Origin: Anaerococcus vaginalis
Lineage (GTDB): Bacteria > Bacillota > Clostridia > Tissierellales > Peptoniphilaceae
Length of the DNA: 33,967 bases
Assembly (NCBI RefSeq): GCF_000307225.1
Contig: NZ_HE978620.1
Location: 88,304-122,270, forward strand
Direction: 5' to 3'
How positions within the stretch are numbered: position 1 is the first letter of the stretch; each line of letters begins with the position of its first letter. The notes under the pieces are model-generated. The model was not told where the DNA came from. It saw only the letters and a program-made list of their open reading frames with translations, and ran no database searches. Both the position numbers and the translations under genes were made by a program. Of this stretch, positions 8,420 to 17,020 are shown piece by piece.

Positions 8420-11046
8420 TACTTATTTTCTATTTCCTTGTAAGATTCTTGAGTTTTTACAAGTAAGTCCTTATATTTTTCTAATTTTTCACGTTCTTCA
8501 TTTACAACAGCTTCAGGTGCTTTTGAAATAAAACCTTGGTTATTTAATTTACCCTCAGCTCTTTTAATTTCAGATTCAAGTTTTTTAATTTCATCCTTTA
8601 ATCTTTTTCTTTCCTTATCATAATCAATTAAATTTTTTAAAGGAATATAAATTTTAAAATCATTAAAAATCAAACTTACAGCATCTTCAACTTCTTTATC
8701 TTCACTAATAATAGTGATTTCACCAGCTTTTGAAAGATTTACAAATTGGCCCTTTAAAATTTCTAAGAATTTTCTAGTATTTTCATCAGATGAGTAAATT
8801 ATCAAATCTTGTTTTGTTTTTGAACCAAGATTTAAAGTTTGTCTTTGATTTCTAATAGCTTTTATAGCTTCAATTGCTCCATCAACAACTCTTGCCTCAC
8901 TGTCAAAATTAAAATCTTCCATAACTTTTGGCCAAGTCTCAACTATAAGCATATCTTTTTTGTTTGGTAATTGCTTATAAATTTCTTCAGTTATAAAAGG
9001 CATAAATGGATGAAGAAGTGAAATCATATCTTTTAATACATAAAGAAGAACTTTTTTAACTGTAGATTTTTTATTTTCATCATCAGAATTTAATCTTTCT
9101 TTAGCAAATTCTATATACCAATCACAAAATTCTTCCCAAATAAAATCTTCAATCCTACTTGCAGCAAGACCAATTTCATATTTATCAAGATTTTTAGAAA
9201 CTTCTTCAACAACATTATTTAATCTTTTTAAAATCCACTTATCTTCAAGACTTAAAGCTAAGTTTTTAAATTCAATATCATCAGATTCGTCAACATTCAT
9301 CAAAACAAATCTTGTTGCATTCCACAATTTATTGGCAAAATTTCTGCTTGCTACAATTCTTTTTTCATCATAACGCATATCATTTCCAGGAGAATTTCCA
9401 GTAATAATTGTAAATCTAAGGGCATCAGCTCCATATTTATTTACAACATCAATAGGATCGACTCCATTTCCAAGAGACTTACTCATCTTTCTTCCTTGAG
9501 GATCTCTAATTAGGCCTGTGAAAAGTACATGGTCAAAAGGAGTTTTATTTGTATTGTAAAGAGAAGAAAATACCATTCTTATAACCCAGAAAAATATAAT
9601 ATCATAACCTGTTACAAGAATATCTGTTGGGAAGAAGTATTTATAATCTTTAGTTTCTTCTGGCCAACCCAAAGTTGCAAAAGGCCAAAGAGCTGATGAA
9701 AACCAAGTATCAAGAGTGTCTTCTTCTTGTCTTACTTTTTTTCCATCTAAATATCCATTTTCATCTGGATCATCTTCTGAAACAATAATTTCTCCATCTT
9801 CAGTATAAAAAACTGGAAGTCTGTGTCCCCACCATAACTGTCTTGATATACACCAATCTCTTATATTTTCTAGCCAATTCATATAGGTTTTTCCCAAAGA
9901 ATCTGGAATTAGATTTAAGTCTCCATTTTTATAAACTTCAATTGCATCTTTTGCCAAATCTTCCATTTTTACAAACCATTGTTTAGAAATTAGAGGTTCA
10001 ATTACAACATTTGTTCTTTCACTATATCCAACTGCATGTTCTATTTTTTCAATTTTAACCAAAAGATTTTCTTTTTCTAAATCTTCAATCATCAATTTAC
10101 GAGCATCATACCTATCAAGACCAGAATATTTTCCATACCCTTCTTTAATCTTTGCAGATTCATCAAGCACTATACATTGACCAAGCTTATGTCTTTTTCC
10201 AACTTCAAAATCGTTAGGATCATGAGAAGGGGTGATTTTTACACAACCTGTACCAAATTCCATATCAACATAAGAATCTTCAATCAATGGAATTTTTCTT
10301 CCAACAAGAGGTAGGATTAAATTTTTTCCGATTTTATCCTTAAATCTTTCGTCTTCTGGATTTACAGCAACAGCCAAATCACCAAGCATAGTTTCAGGTC
10401 TTGTTGTAGCAATAGTTATAAAATCGTCGCTATCTTCAAAGAAATATTTTATATACCACAAATGACCTTCTTGATCTTTATGATAAACTTCTGCATCAGA
10501 AAGGGCAGTTTTGGCTTCAGGATCCCAATTTACAATCCTATTTCCCCTGTAAATTAGACCGTCATCATACATTTTTTTGAAAACTTTTCTAACAGCCCTT
10601 GTAAGATTTTTATCCATTGTAAAAGAATCACGGTCCCAATCACAAGAAACTCCCACAGTTCTTAATTGTCTTTTTATTGTTCCACCATATTCTTCTGTCC
10701 AATCCCAACATTCTTCTAAAAATTTATCACGACCAAGTTCTTCTTTAGATTTTCCTTCATTTTTTATTTTTTCTACAACCTTTGCTTCAGTTGAAATTGA
10801 AGCGTGGTCTGTTCCTGGAATCCAACAAGCTTCATAGCCTTGCATTCTTTTATATCTTATAATAATATCTTGGATTGTATTATTTAGGGCATGACCCAAG
10901 TGCAATTTTCCAGTAATATTTGGTGGTGGCATTACAATAGTAAATGGTTTTTTATTTTCATTTACTCTTGCTTTAAAATATCCACCCTCTTCCCATTTTT
11001 TGTAAATTTCTTTTTCAAATTTTTGTGGTTCGTATTTTGTTTGCAT
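8419..11046 (-). CDS. valS: Valyl-tRNA synthetase
   Basis: An 875-residue class I synthetase that charges tRNA-Val with valine. HIGH motif: PPPNITGKLHLGHALNN near residues 40-56. The editing (CP1) domain includes TTRPETMLGDLAVAV. KMSKS motif: GRKMSKSLGNGVDP. The anticodon-binding domain ends in a C-terminal coiled coil (about 810-875) rich in Lys/Glu, which is characteristic of ValRS. Length is normal. The ATG is preceded by AAGGAG. It is expressed from a promoter at 11309-11336 through a T-box leader that senses uncharged tRNA-Val. It overlaps the methyltransferase gene by one base. The gene is intact although it contains a run of seven T (10572-10578), in contrast to several neighbours. Confidence 0.98.
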   Translation of the reverse strand: MQTKYEPQKFEKEIYKKWEEGGYFKARVNENKKPFTIVMPPPNITGKLHLGHALNNTIQDIIIRYKRMQGYEACWIPGTDHASISTEAKVVEKIKNEGKSKEELGRDKFLEECWDWTEEYGGTIKRQLRTVGVSCDWDRDSFTMDKNLTRAVRKVFKKMYDDGLIYRGNRIVNWDPEAKTALSDAEVYHKDQEGHLWYIKYFFEDSDDFITIATTRPETMLGDLAVAVNPEDERFKDKIGKNLILPLVGRKIPLIEDSYVDMEFGTGCVKITPSHDPNDFEVGKRHKLGQCIVLDESAKIKEGYGKYSGLDRYDARKLMIEDLEKENLLVKIEKIEHAVGYSERTNVVIEPLISKQWFVKMEDLAKDAIEVYKNGDLNLIPDSLGKTYMNWLENIRDWCISRQLWWGHRLPVFYTEDGEIIVSEDDPDENGYLDGKKVRQEEDTLDTWFSSALWPFATLGWPEETKDYKYFFPTDILVTGYDIIFFWVIRMVFSSLYNTNKTPFDHVLFTGLIRDPQGRKMSKSLGNGVDPIDVVNKYGADALRFTIITGNSPGNDMRYDEKRIVASRNFANKLWNATRFVLMNVDESDDIEFKNLALSLEDKWILKRLNNVVEEVSKNLDKYEIGLAASRIEDFIWEEFCDWYIEFAKERLNSDDENKKSTVKKVLLYVLKDMISLLHPFMPFITEEIYKQLPNKKDMLIVETWPKVMEDFNFDSEARVVDGAIEAIKAIRNQRQTLNLGSKTKQDLIIYSSDENTRKFLEILKGQFVNLSKAGEITIISEDKEVEDAVSLIFNDFKIYIPLKNLIDYDKERKRLKDEIKKLESEIKRAEGKLNNQGFISKAPEAVVNEEREKLEKYKDLLVKTQESYKEIENK

Positions 11047-11088
11047 AAATTCTCCTTATTTTCAAAACAAAAATTAAAAATAAATAAT

Positions 11089-11131
11089 AAAAAAAGTAAC
11101 ACAATTCTCAAGGACGAGATTATCGCGTTAC
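11089..11131 (-). terminator. T-box terminator hairpin upstream of valS
   Basis: GTAAC (coding strand, 11127-11131) pairs with GTTAC (11096-11100), with an inner TCTC/GAGA stem, followed by a run of seven U (A at 11089-11095). It shares bases with the antiterminator, as expected for a T-box switch. Confidence 0.85.
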
Positions 11132-11302
11132 CACCTATCTTCCTTTTTTTAAAAAAAGGCTCTTATTTGCATATATGCATGCTACATTAAACTATTTCAA
11201 AACAACCTTCATAGATTCCATTTAAAGATTTTCACCAGCCATCTTCTCTCTAAAAAATTTCCCCTACTACTCCTTTTTGTCAAAGTTTTATATTCATTTC
11301 TT
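11089..11302 (-). promoter_or_regulatory. T-box riboswitch leader of valS
   Basis: On the minus strand the leader contains GGCTGGTGAAAATC, typical of the distal part of T-box stem I, and the T-box core AGGTGGTAACGCG (11124-11136), whose UGGU bulge pairs with the tRNA ACCA end. These are followed by competing terminator and antiterminator hairpins. A further hairpin (11142-11159, runs of T7 and A7 between CC and GG) fits stem III. A GUU triplet in GAAGGTTGTTTTGAA (11204-11206) is a plausible valine specifier, consistent with the downstream gene, but I have not folded stem I. Uncharged tRNA-Val would stabilise the antiterminator and allow valS transcription. Confidence 0.93.
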
Positions 11303-11308
11303 TTTATT

Positions 11309-11336
11309 ATTATATTTTAAATAATTTTTTTGTCAA
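11309..11336 (-). promoter_or_regulatory. Sigma-A promoter of valS
   Basis: Consensus TTGACA (11331-11336) and TATAAT (11309-11314) separated by 16 bases on the minus strand. Predicted transcription start is near 11302, giving a leader of about 255 bases that holds the T-box. Confidence 0.85.
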
Positions 11337-11419
11337 TTTTACAAAAAAATATAATTATTGAAAATCAAATGTTAAATCAGCCTTTCTTATTTTTCTCTTT
11401 TTACAAATGTTTTCAGCTC

Positions 11420-11447
11420 TTGGATTTTTATTAAAAAATGTTATAAT
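11420..11447 (+). promoter_or_regulatory. Sigma-A promoter of the PSRP-ppdK operon
   Basis: TTGGAT (11420-11425), a 16-base spacer and TATAAT (11442-11447). The predicted transcript start is about 25 bases ahead of the PSRP start codon. The stretch 11341-11419 between the divergent promoters shows nothing else I can name. Confidence 0.65.
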
Positions 11448-11481
11448 ATTAATAGAATCTTATAAGAAAAGAGGTGGTATA

Positions 11482-12282
11482 ATGAAGCTTAGTGTAAACA
11501 TTATCTCTGACACAAGTGGATACGCAACTGAGCAAATTGTAAAGGTATCTCTTAGTCAATTTAATGTTGAAACAGTTATAAATATATATCCAGATATAAG
11601 GGATATTGATTATTTAAAAGATATATTAAATTTTATAATTGAAACTGGCGATAATTTTATGATTTATCACTCATTCCAAGATTCAAGGATGAACGTTTAT
11701 ATCAATGACTTTTGTGAACTAAATAATATTACTTATGTTGATATAACTGGTTATTCAATAAGGGCTATTTCTAAAAAACTTGATTTGAAACCAAAATATT
11801 CTTTTTCTGACGAGTCCTTTTATGAAACTGACCAATTTAAAACATTAAATTCTTTAGACTTTGCCATAAAATATGATGATGGTAAAGATTTTAGGTCATT
11901 AAAGGCTTGTGATATAGCAATAATTGGTGTCTCTCGTTCTTCTAAAACTCCTTTATCAATTTATATGGCAAGCAAGGGCTATAAAGTTTGCAATGTCCCT
12001 ATAATTTTGAATACTAGCCTACCTGATGAACTTTTTGAAATCGATAGCAAAAAAATTTTCGGTCTAACTATTGATAAAAATATTTTAAAATCTTTTAGGG
12101 ATGAAAGGCTAAAAAGTTTGGATTTGTCTGGAAAAAGTCAGTATTCAGATCTAAGAAGGATTCAAAAGGAATTGGATTATGCTAAAGCGATAATGGAAGA
12201 TTTATCTTGTGTAATAATTGATGTTACCAATAGATCCATTGAAGAAACGGCTGATATTATAATCAATCATATTAAACAGTAG
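11482..12282 (+). CDS. Pyruvate phosphate dikinase regulatory protein (PSRP, DUF299 kinase/pyrophosphorylase)
   Basis: A 266-residue bifunctional regulator of the DUF299 family. These enzymes inactivate PPDK (or PEP synthase) by ADP-dependent phosphorylation of a Thr next to the catalytic His, and reactivate it by phosphate-dependent dephosphorylation. The start IISDTSGYATEQI matches the family's ISDSTG-type N-terminus, and the nucleotide-binding loop is GVSRSSKTPLSIYMA. I chose ATG 11482, which follows GAGGTGG, rather than an in-frame ATG at 11407: the latter lies upstream of the promoter and adds non-family residues. It is 14 bases upstream of ppdK in one operon, which fixes PPDK rather than PEP synthase as the partner. 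Confidence 0.93.
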   Translation: MKLSVNIISDTSGYATEQIVKVSLSQFNVETVINIYPDIRDIDYLKDILNFIIETGDNFMIYHSFQDSRMNVYINDFCELNNITYVDITGYSIRAISKKLDLKPKYSFSDESFYETDQFKTLNSLDFAIKYDDGKDFRSLKACDIAIIGVSRSSKTPLSIYMASKGYKVCNVPIILNTSLPDELFEIDSKKIFGLTIDKNILKSFRDERLKSLDLSGKSQYSDLRRIQKELDYAKAIMEDLSCVIIDVTNRSIEETADIIINHIKQ

Positions 12283-12296
12283 GAAAGGGGAAAAAA

Positions 12297-14927
12297 ATGA
12301 CTGAAAAATATGTTTACAACTTTAACGAAGGAGACAAGGACATGCGCTCTTTGCTTGGTGGTAAAGGCGCAAATTTAGCAGAAATGACAAATATGGGAAT
12401 TAACGTTCCTTACGGTTTTACAGTTACAACTGAAGCTTGTGCAAGATTTTATAAAGAAGATAAAAAAATCTGGGAAAATCTTTCTAAAGAAATCTCAAGT
12501 CACATCAAAGATTTGGAAGAGCACAACAAAAAAACTTTTGGTTCTACTGAAGATCCACTCCTTGTATCAGTAAGAAGTGGTGCTCCAATTTCTATGCCGG
12601 GTATGATGGATACAATCCTTAATCTTGGTTTGAATGATGATGCTGTTATAGGTCTTGCTAAAAAAACAAATAACGAAAGATTTGCTTATGATTCTTACAG
12701 AAGATTTATTCAAATGTTCGCTGATGTAGCAATGGGAATTAATAAAAATAATTTTGAAAATGTTCTTAGTGCTAAAAAAATTGAAAAAGGTGTAACAGAA
12801 GATACTGAACTTACATCTGAAGATTTAAAAGATATAGTTGAAAAGTATAAAAATGTTTATAAACAAATCCAAGGTGAAGATTTCCCACAAGAACCAAGAG
12901 AACAATTAGATAAGGCTATTACTGCTGTATTTGCTTCTTGGAATAATGAGCGTGCGATTTTATATAGAAGATTAAATGATATTGACGATTCTATGGGAAC
13001 TGCTGTAAATGTTCAAACAATGGTATTTGGAAATATGGGTGATACTTCTGGAACAGGCGTTGCTTTTTCAAGAAACCCAGCTACTGGTGAAAACAAATTA
13101 TTTGGCGAATATTTAATGAACGCCCAAGGTGAAGACGTTGTTGCAGGAGTTAGAACACCAAAAGAAATTCAAACTTTAAAAGATTCTTTACCAGAAGTTT
13201 TTGATCAATTCCATGATACTGCAGAAAAACTTGAACAACATTACAAAGACATGCAAGATATGGAATTTACTATCCAAGAAGGTAAATTATTCTTACTTCA
13301 AACAAGAAATGGTAAGAGAACTGCTCAAGCTGCTGTAAAAGTTGCTGTTGATATGGTTCATGAAGGTCTCCTTGATGAAAAAGAAGCAATTTTAAGAATT
13401 GATCCAAAAGATCTTGATGGTCTTCTACACCCAACTCTTTCTCAAAAATCTATAAAAGAAAATAATCCTATTACAAAAGGTCTTGCTGCAAGTCCAGGAG
13501 CTGCTGTTGGTTACATTGCCTTTACTGCAAAAGAAGCAAAAGAAAGAGCAGCAAAAGGTGTTGATGTAATCCTTGTTCGTGAAGAAACTTCTCCAGAAGA
13601 TCTTGAAGGAATGGTTTCAGCAAGTGGTATTCTTACTGCTAGAGGTGGTATGACAAGCCATGCTGCTGTTGTTGCAAGAGGAATGGGAAAATGTTGTGTA
13701 TCTGGAGCTCATGATATTTATGTTGATGAAGTTGAAAGATTTGTAAGAATCGATGGAAAGAAATATTCTGACCAAGATGTTCTATCAATAGATGGTTCAA
13801 CTGGAAATATTTATGCTGGAGCACTTGAAACAGAAAGTCCAAAACTTGAAGGAAACTTCGGCGAATTTATGGGCTGGGTTGATAAATATCGTGATATGAA
13901 AGTTAGAACAAATGCTGATACTCCTCACGATGCTGAACAAGCACTACAATTTGGAGCTGAAGGAATTGGTTTATGTAGAACTGAACACATGTTCTTTAAA
14001 GCTGACAGAATTTTCCAAGTTAGAAAAATGATTTTGGCTCACAATGCTGAAACTAGAAAAGAAGCTCTTGATAAAATCCTTCCAATGCAAGAGGATGATT
14101 TCTATCAAATTTATTCTTTAATGGGAGAAAGACCTGTTACAGTAAGACTTCTTGATCCACCTCTTCATGAATTTTTACCAAGAGGACAAGAAGAAATTAG
14201 AACTCTTGCTGAAGATTTAAATATGGAAATTGCTGAAGTTAAAAAAAGAATCCTTGATCTTGAAGAAGTAAACCCAATGCTTGGATTTAGAGGACTTAGA
14301 CTTGGAGTTAGATATCCTGAAATTTCAAAAATGCAAGCTCGTGCAATAATCCAAGCTGCTTTGCATTGTCACGAAGATGGAATAAATGTTGTTCCAGAAA
14401 TAATGATCCCACTTTCATCTGATGTAAAGGAACTTGCTTATGTTAAATCACAAGTTAGAGAAGAAATCGAAAAAGTTTTCGAAGAAAAAGGAAAGAAAAT
14501 TGATTACTTATTAGGAACAATGATTGAAATTCCTAGAGCTGCAATAACAGCTGATGAAATCGGTGAAATCACTGACTTCTTCTCATTCGGAACAAACGAC
14601 TTAACACAAATGACCTTTGGTCTTTCAAGAGATGATGCTGGTAAATTCTTAGATCTTTACCTTGATAAAGATATTTTTGCCAAAGATCCTTTCCAAGTTT
14701 TAGATCAAAAAGGTGTTGGTTTCTTGGTTGAAACTGCAGTAGAACGTGGTAAAAAAGCAAATCCAAATCTACACTTAGGAATCTGTGGAGAGCACGGTGG
14801 AGAACCAACAACTGTAAAATATTTATACAATGTTGGTCTTGATTATGTATCTTGTTCACCATTTAGAGTTCCAATTGCAAAACTTGCTGCTGCTCAAGAA
14901 GCTATAGAACATCCAAGAAATAAATAA
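12297..14927 (+). CDS. ppdK: Pyruvate, phosphate dikinase
   Basis: An 876-residue enzyme that interconverts pyruvate, ATP and phosphate with PEP, AMP and pyrophosphate. In anaerobes it often runs toward ATP or PEP supply. The N-terminal ATP-grasp domain has GGKGANLAEM and SVRSGAPISMPGMMDT. The central swivelling phosphohistidine domain has TARGGMTSHAAVVARG with His455 catalytic and Thr453 the likely PSRP target. The C-terminal PEP-binding TIM barrel has GLCRTEHMFF, EIMIPL and FFSFGTNDLTQMTFG. Full length for the family. Ribosome site AGGAAAGGGG. Codon choice differs from its neighbours, with more regular CTT/GCT usage as in highly expressed genes. A strong terminator follows. Confidence 0.98.
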   Translation: MTEKYVYNFNEGDKDMRSLLGGKGANLAEMTNMGINVPYGFTVTTEACARFYKEDKKIWENLSKEISSHIKDLEEHNKKTFGSTEDPLLVSVRSGAPISMPGMMDTILNLGLNDDAVIGLAKKTNNERFAYDSYRRFIQMFADVAMGINKNNFENVLSAKKIEKGVTEDTELTSEDLKDIVEKYKNVYKQIQGEDFPQEPREQLDKAITAVFASWNNERAILYRRLNDIDDSMGTAVNVQTMVFGNMGDTSGTGVAFSRNPATGENKLFGEYLMNAQGEDVVAGVRTPKEIQTLKDSLPEVFDQFHDTAEKLEQHYKDMQDMEFTIQEGKLFLLQTRNGKRTAQAAVKVAVDMVHEGLLDEKEAILRIDPKDLDGLLHPTLSQKSIKENNPITKGLAASPGAAVGYIAFTAKEAKERAAKGVDVILVREETSPEDLEGMVSASGILTARGGMTSHAAVVARGMGKCCVSGAHDIYVDEVERFVRIDGKKYSDQDVLSIDGSTGNIYAGALETESPKLEGNFGEFMGWVDKYRDMKVRTNADTPHDAEQALQFGAEGIGLCRTEHMFFKADRIFQVRKMILAHNAETRKEALDKILPMQEDDFYQIYSLMGERPVTVRLLDPPLHEFLPRGQEEIRTLAEDLNMEIAEVKKRILDLEEVNPMLGFRGLRLGVRYPEISKMQARAIIQAALHCHEDGINVVPEIMIPLSSDVKELAYVKSQVREEIEKVFEEKGKKIDYLLGTMIEIPRAAITADEIGEITDFFSFGTNDLTQMTFGLSRDDAGKFLDLYLDKDIFAKDPFQVLDQKGVGFLVETAVERGKKANPNLHLGICGEHGGEPTTVKYLYNVGLDYVSCSPFRVPIAKLAAAQEAIEHPRNK

Positions 14928-14941
14928 TTTTAAATAAATAC

Positions 14942-14974
14942 AAAAATACCAGAGTTTTAGGCTCTGGTATTTTT
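14942..14974 (+). terminator. Rho-independent terminator of ppdK
   Basis: AAAAATACCAGAG (14942-14954) pairs perfectly with CTCTGGTATTTTT (14962-14974) around a 7-base loop, ending in a T run 15 bases after the ppdK stop. Confidence 0.92.
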
Positions 14975-14996
14975 AATTCATCGAGAAGGATAGTTT

Positions 14997-15015
14997 AAAA
15001 TCAAAGTTTGATTTT
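14997..15015 (-). terminator. Small inverted repeat at the end of the lipoprotein gene, possible weak terminator
   Basis: AAAATCAAA (14997-15005) and TTTGATTTT (15007-15015) form an AT-rich inverted repeat overlapping the lipoprotein stop codon. The stem is short and nearly loopless in the perfect form, so it is at best a weak terminator. Confidence 0.3.
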
Positions 15016-15933
15016 ACATTTTATCTTTTATTATTTTTTCTATCATTTCCTTTACTTCTTTATATTTATCTTCTTTATCAATTGCTCCTACTATTGGATC
15101 TCCAACAATATTTCCTTCGCTATCTACAAGTATTGATGTTGGATATGACATTATTGTTTCTGTGTATTTTTCAAGTTCACTGTCTTTATCTATGGCAATA
15201 TTTTTATATTTTGCACCTTGTTTTTCTAGGATTTTTTTGGCTTCATTGATTGTATCTTCATCGCCTACTTTTGCTTCTGAATTTATTCCTATTACTTGTC
15301 CACCCATTTTTTCTATTTCATCGTTTAATTGTTGTAATTTTGGAAGCTCTCCTACGCATGGTGCGCAACCGTTAAACCAGAAATTTACTAGTGTTAGTTT
15401 TTTATTTTTGAAGATATCTTTTGTAACACCTTTGCCGTCAAAATCTTTTGAATTAAATTCTGGGAATTTTTTTAATTCTTTTGTTGAAACTGCTCCGCCT
15501 TCTTTTTTATTTGATTCGCCACCATTTCCTGCTTTTAATTTTGTGATTTCTTCTTCTAATTTTGCAATTTCTTCTACATCTTTTGTCAAAATTTCATAAT
15601 CTTCTTTTGATAATTCATCTTTTGCTTTTTCTACTAAATCTGCTAAATATTTATCGTATCCTTTATCTTTGTTATCTTCTGCACTTGACTTGTCTGCTTT
15701 TGAAAAGGCAACTTGCCATTGCTTATCGTGTGAAGCTAGTATGTCATTTTGTTTTTTCATTAACTCATCAATTTTTGCTTTGTTATCATCAGTCTTGTTT
15801 GAATTGCTTTGAGCTTTTTCTACTGATGAAGGGTTTGAATTCATATTGTCTTTTTTGTTTTCTTTTGAACAAGCTGTTAATGTCAATACTAGTGCAGCTG
15901 ATATTGCTAATACTTTTACTTTTTAAATTTCAT
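15014..15933 (-). pseudogene. TlpA/ResA-like thioredoxin-fold lipoprotein, frameshifted in the signal peptide
   Basis: From ATG 15933 (preceded by AAAGGAG) the sequence reads MKFKK and then a stop. One extra A in the run at 15920-15924 gives MKFKKVKVLAISAALVLTLTAC, a lipoprotein signal peptide with lipobox LTAC, and joins the long downstream frame: 306 residues in all. After the lipid Cys comes a polar Ser/Asn/Lys linker, then an acidic helical region (about 60-150) that may be coiled coil. The redoxin domain follows, with FWFNGCAPCVGELPKL (CxxC active site), VIGINSEA and a SYPTSILVD cis-Pro loop. It probably acts outside the membrane as a disulfide reductase, fed by the adjacent 4Fe-4S membrane protein whose stop codon it overlaps. 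Without the extra base no export signal is made. Confidence 0.82.
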
Positions 15934-16855
15934 TTTTTTCTCCTTTAATAATTTCTTTTTTATTTTTCTTTATTTTTGTTTCTTCTTTTTTCTTATCTAA
16001 TCCAAATTGATATTTTAATGCACAGGTTGGGCAGGATGTGATACACATTCCACACCTTATACATTCTGTATGGTTTTGGTTTTTCCTAACATCTACATCC
16101 ATTTTACAGGCTTTTACACATTTTTTACAGGATATGCACTTGTTACTATCAAAAATTATCTTAAATAGGGATATTTTATTAAAAAGTGCATAAAATGCTC
16201 CTAAGGGACAAATCCATTTACAAAATGGCCTAAAAAATATTATTGATAGGATTACTGTTATTATTAAAATTGTAAGTTTTAGATTGAATAAGGAACCTAG
16301 ACTTGCTCTTATTGATGTATCAACCAAGGAAAGTGGGATTGCTCCTTCTAAAACTCCTGCTGGACAAATATACTTGCAAAAATATGGATTGCCCATCCCT
16401 AATTCATTTACTAATATTACTGGCAAAATAATAACTGCAACTACAAGTATCAAATATTTTATGTATCTTAGGGCTTTTAATTTTTTTGTTGAAAACTTTT
16501 TAAATGGAATTTTGTATAATATCTCTTGAAAAAAACCAAATGGACACAAAAATCCACAAACTAATCTTCCTAGCATTACTCCAATAAAAATCAAAAATCC
16601 ACTTATATAATAAGAAAATTTGAATTTTGATGAACCAACCACCGCCTGATAGGCTCCTATCGGACAAGCTCCTGTTGCTGCTGGACAAGAATAACAATTA
16701 AGACCAGGTACACAAATCTTTTTAATATTTCCCCTATAAATTACTCCTTTTATAAAGTTTGGAAGGTGAATATTTGTCAAAAGACTTGCTAAAATTTGGA
16801 TCAACCACCTAAATTTTCCTATTGTTTTTGATTTAATCTTATCCAATTCCAACAC
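15923..16855 (-). CDS. 4Fe-4S polyferredoxin-type membrane protein (NapH/CcoG-like)
   Basis: A 310-residue protein with about five membrane segments separated by cysteine-rich loops: CVPGLNCYSCPAATGACPIG, CGFLCPFG, CKYICPAG and CKWICPLG. It ends in two 4Fe-4S ferredoxin motifs (CISCKKCVKACKMDV and CIRCGMCITSCPTCA) and a Lys/Glu-rich cytoplasmic tail. The C-x3-CP loops are the mark of NapH/RdxA/YccM electron-transfer proteins. The likely role is moving electrons across the membrane to the thioredoxin-like lipoprotein encoded just downstream. The start is GTG at 16855, inside the end of the small CXXC gene; no in-frame ATG is near and the family begins close to here. Its 3' end overlaps the lipoprotein start by 11 bases. 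Confidence 0.87.
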   Translation of the reverse strand: MLELDKIKSKTIGKFRWLIQILASLLTNIHLPNFIKGVIYRGNIKKICVPGLNCYSCPAATGACPIGAYQAVVGSSKFKFSYYISGFLIFIGVMLGRLVCGFLCPFGFFQEILYKIPFKKFSTKKLKALRYIKYLILVVAVIILPVILVNELGMGNPYFCKYICPAGVLEGAIPLSLVDTSIRASLGSLFNLKLTILIITVILSIIFFRPFCKWICPLGAFYALFNKISLFKIIFDSNKCISCKKCVKACKMDVDVRKNQNHTECIRCGMCITSCPTCALKYQFGLDKKKEETKIKKNKKEIIKGEKNEI

Positions 16856-16993
16856 ACTCCAGACATAATTTTATTGCCTTGCTAAAAACAGTATCAACTT
16901 CTCCACGCAAAGCCCCATAAATAATAAAGCCTATTGCAAGGATTAAAAATCCTATTTGTAAATTTTTCTTTTTCTTATTTCTATACTAACCAC
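16839..16993 (-). pseudogene. Small CXXC-motif membrane protein (CD1871A-like), start or frame unclear
   Basis: An overlooked small gene. The frame reads KKKNLQIGFLILAIGFIIYG, then ALRGEVDTVFSKAIKLCLECVGIG and a stop at 16839. That is one membrane helix followed by a short tail with CLEC, as in the CD1871A family of CXXC proteins. The frame has no start codon: upstream it meets a TAG. One extra base in either T5 run (16963-16967 or 16969-16973, plus strand) would join it to VSIEIRK preceded by GTG 16993, giving about 51 residues. AAAGGGG overlaps that GTG, so the true start may be slightly downstream. It overlaps the 4Fe-4S membrane protein gene, and this trio of CXXC protein, membrane ferredoxin and redoxin lipoprotein forms one operon. 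Confidence 0.6.
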
Positions 16994-17020
16994 CCCTTTA
17001 CAAATATATAATAACAAATT

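Noticed and set aside
10577-11190. Plus-strand open frames opposite valS and its leader
   Set aside because: They are antisense to strongly conserved valS codons and the T-box, with no start signals.
11407-11481. N-terminal extension of the PPDK regulatory protein
   Set aside because: The region contains the promoter and the ribosome site for ATG 11482.
13639-14862. Minus-strand open frames inside ppdK
   Set aside because: His/Leu/Gln-rich shadows produced by the biased codon use of ppdK; no recognisable domain.
15162-15948. Long open frames on the plus strand opposite the lipoprotein gene
   Set aside because: They are Ser/Phe/Leu-rich mirror images of the Lys/Glu/Asp-rich lipoprotein, without ribosome sites or family motifs.
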